Assembly (NCBI RefSeq): GCF_009796785.1
Contig: NZ_CP047026.1
Location: forward strand, 620,001 to 684,000
DNA from: Polaribacter sp. L3A8
GTDB lineage: Bacteria; Bacteroidota; Bacteroidia; Flavobacteriales; Flavobacteriaceae
Direction: 5' to 3'
DNA: 64,000 nucleotides
Under the pieces are notes generated by a model. That model was not told where the DNA came from. It saw only the letters and a list, made by a program, of their open reading frames with translations, and did not search any database. A program made the translations under genes and the position numbers. Shown here one piece after another: positions 62,461 to 64,000 of the stretch (within the stretch, counting starts at the first letter, position 1; each line of letters starts with the position of its first letter).

Positions 62461-63762
62461 ATGAAAAAACAATATATATATAGTTTAGTAGGTTTCTTAT
62501 TCTTTTTAGGAAACCTGACGGCACAACAAACGCCTGCTCCAAAACAAACCACAGCTTTTTCTATTGAAGGAGCAACAGCACATTTAGGAAACGGAAAAGT
62601 GATAGAAAATTCACTAATTATGTTCGAAAACGGTAAAATTTCTTTTGTGGGTTCTGCAATGATGCGAATTGCAAGAATGGGCACCATTATCAATGCAAAC
62701 GGAAAGCATATTTATCCAGGTTTTATTGCAGCCAATGCATCTTTAGGTTTGGTAGAAATTGATGCTGTAAGAGCAACTGATGACGAAGATGAAGTTGGAT
62801 CTATGTTGCCACATATTAGAAGTTTAATTGCATACAACGCAGAAAGTAAAGTGATAGAATCCATGAGACCAAATGGTGTTTTTATGGGGCAAATTACTCC
62901 ACGTGGCGGAACCATTTCTGGTACATCGTCAATTATGCAATTTGACGCTTGGAACTGGGAAGATGCTGCCTTAAAAAAAGAGGATGCTATTCATATTAAT
63001 TGGCCTTCTAGCTTATCACGCGGACGCTCATGGTTGGGTGAAAATCCTAATATAAAAGAGGATAAAAATTACATTAAGAAAATTGAAGAAATTACAACTT
63101 TCTTTACAAATGCTAAACACTATTTAGCAAGTAACACATCAACAGAAAACCTTCCTTTTAAAGCTACCAAAGGGTTATTTAATGGTTCTCAAAATATTTT
63201 TATCCATGTAAATGGAGAAAAAGAAATTACAGATGCTATAAAATTATTTAAACAATTAGGCATAAACAATATGGTATTAGTACATGCAAAAGGTGCTGAA
63301 AATGTTGCTGATTTACTTCTTAAAAATAAGATCCCTGTTATCATAGAAAGAGCACACCGAGTTCCGGATGGAGAAGATGATGATTATGATTTATCTTATA
63401 GAAATGCGAAAATTTTAATAGATAAGGGGATTACTGTTGGTTTAGGGATGGAAGGACAAATGGAACGCATGAATACCCGAAATTTACCTTTTTACGCCGG
63501 AACGTATGCAGCATACGGAATTGATAAAGAAGAAGCTTTAAAAATGATTACTTCTAATACGGCTAAAATTTTAGGAATTGATAACTTAGTTGGTACATTA
63601 GAGGTTGGTAAAGACGCTACGTTGTTTGTTTCTGAAGGTGATGCTTTAGACATGAGAGGAAATATTTTAACAGAAGCATTTATACAAGGAAGAAAAATTA
63701 GTCTAGAAACCCATCAAACCAAACTTTGGAAACGATATTCTAATAAATACAAAACGAAATAA
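62461..63762 (+). CDS. Exported amidohydrolase, partner of the preceding gene
   Basis: The protein of 433 residues starts at MKKQYIYSLVG (62461) with a signal peptide ending LTAQ; an upstream in-frame ATG at 62428 would add 11 residues before the signal and is unlikely. The fold is amidohydrolase-like (SLIMFENGKISFVGSA; HIYPGFIAANASLG; NTAKILGIDNLVGTLEVGKDATLFV). The usual HxH metal site is replaced by AANAS, so it is probably a non-catalytic or degenerate partner of the 984-residue protein. It begins 19 bases after the previous stop. Confidence 0.82.
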   Translation: MKKQYIYSLVGFLFFLGNLTAQQTPAPKQTTAFSIEGATAHLGNGKVIENSLIMFENGKISFVGSAMMRIARMGTIINANGKHIYPGFIAANASLGLVEIDAVRATDDEDEVGSMLPHIRSLIAYNAESKVIESMRPNGVFMGQITPRGGTISGTSSIMQFDAWNWEDAALKKEDAIHINWPSSLSRGRSWLGENPNIKEDKNYIKKIEEITTFFTNAKHYLASNTSTENLPFKATKGLFNGSQNIFIHVNGEKEITDAIKLFKQLGINNMVLVHAKGAENVADLLLKNKIPVIIERAHRVPDGEDDDYDLSYRNAKILIDKGITVGLGMEGQMERMNTRNLPFYAGTYAAYGIDKEEALKMITSNTAKILGIDNLVGTLEVGKDATLFVSEGDALDMRGNILTEAFIQGRKISLETHQTKLWKRYSNKYKTK

Positions 63763-63822
63763 TTTCTGTAATTATAGTAAAAGTTAATAAATTAGACATT
63801 TTTCTAAAAACAATAAAAGTTT

Positions 63823-63885
63823 AAAAAACTCAGAATATTCTTAATTCTGAGTTTTTTAAACTTATACATTATATGAAATAATACC
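63823..63885. repeat. Decayed IS256-type end, acting as terminator hairpin
   Basis: This stretch aligns with the right end of the IS at 17727-19065: the hairpin CTCAGAAT...ATTCTGAG, then GAGTTTTTTAAACTTATACA and ATATGAAATAATACC match GAGTTTTTAAAACTTACACA and TTATGAGACAGTGCC of the intact IS. About 29 of 37 positions after the hairpin agree, and most differences are G/C in the IS versus A/T here. It lies between two convergent genes and can serve as their terminator. No transposase remnant accompanies it. Confidence 0.7.
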
Positions 63886-63886
63886 T

Positions 63887-64000
63887 TTATTCCTTATTTT
63901 TTTGCTCTAAGAGAATGGCTTTAGGAAACAGAATATTATTTTCTAAATGTATGTGCTGATGTAAATCTTGCTCAAACTCATCTAATTTGGCATACAAGGC
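63887..64000 (-). CDS. ric: RIC/YtfE-type iron-sulfur cluster repair protein, C-terminal part
   Basis: Only the last 37 codons are inside the window. The frame ends with LYAKLDEFEQDLHQHIHLEN, then NILFPKAILLEQKNKE and a stop. The DLHxHIHLENNILFPKA segment, with its His and Glu di-iron ligands, is characteristic of the RIC (YtfE/ScdA) family, which repairs iron-sulfur clusters after nitric oxide or peroxide damage. The gene runs off the right edge of the window. Confidence 0.85.
   Translation of the reverse strand, partial: ALYAKLDEFEQDLHQHIHLENNILFPKAILLEQKNKE

Overview
The window looks like a chromosomal segment of a marine member of the Flavobacteriaceae (Bacteroidota), perhaps Polaribacter-like. 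The DNA is very AT-rich. Several genes are preceded by the Bacteroidetes -7 box TAnnTTTG. One secreted enzyme ends in a type IX secretion (T9SS) sorting domain, and bshA (bacillithiol synthesis), an OMP_b-brl_3-type TonB receptor, COG3014 and HYC_CC_PP proteins are present. Genus is an inference; no rRNA is in the window.

Layout. 1-5.7 kb: an outer-membrane barrel protein, a KefB/KefF-like potassium efflux pair, a small membrane protein, and two decayed genes (a tyrosine phosphatase and an AraC regulator). 5.9-17.7 kb: a copper/heavy-metal resistance operon, all on the plus strand: HYC_CC_PP protein, CusA RND pump, TolC-like channel, an HMA-AraC fusion regulator, CopA P-type ATPase with a freshly duplicated metal-binding domain, DUF305 protein, CusB adaptor and an HMA lipoprotein. 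17.7-24.4 kb: an accessory stretch with an IS256-family element, eroded remnants of a type I restriction locus (hsdR start, hsdS second half), a barrel protein, a T9SS-secreted PL14-like polysaccharide lyase and several dispersed repeats. 24.4-30.6 kb: a zinc-homeostasis island on the minus strand (MerC-like protein, FolE, a 40-residue small protein, two COG0523 GTPases, an ABC transporter with a His-rich loop, a CxxC-containing exported protein), divergent from a Fur/Zur-type regulator with two mirror-image operator-like palindromes between them.

30.7-39.8 kb: a SAM-I-clan riboswitch in front of an NhaC-family transporter (probable methionine transporter), a duplicated tRNA-Tyr plus tRNA-Thr, a truncated NCS1 permease, a TonB-dependent receptor and a set of envelope lipoproteins including LpoB and COG3014. 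39.8-58.1 kb: mostly housekeeping genes (pepT, plsC-like, rmuC, glyA, fumarylacetoacetase, sulfurtransferase, DAACS symporter, bshA, transketolase N-half, dnaB), with a TPR-AraC membrane regulator, a secreted GATase-like protein and a PD-(D/E)XK nuclease-like protein. 58.3-64 kb: a DUF3810 protein, two overlapping exported amidohydrolases, a decayed IS256-type end and the 3' part of a RIC/YtfE iron-sulfur repair gene.

The most notable points are palindromic repeats that have become in-frame peptides inside cusA and hsdS, the riboswitch-transporter pair, the paired Zur-like operators of the zinc island, and several decayed genes that can be read only by joining frames.
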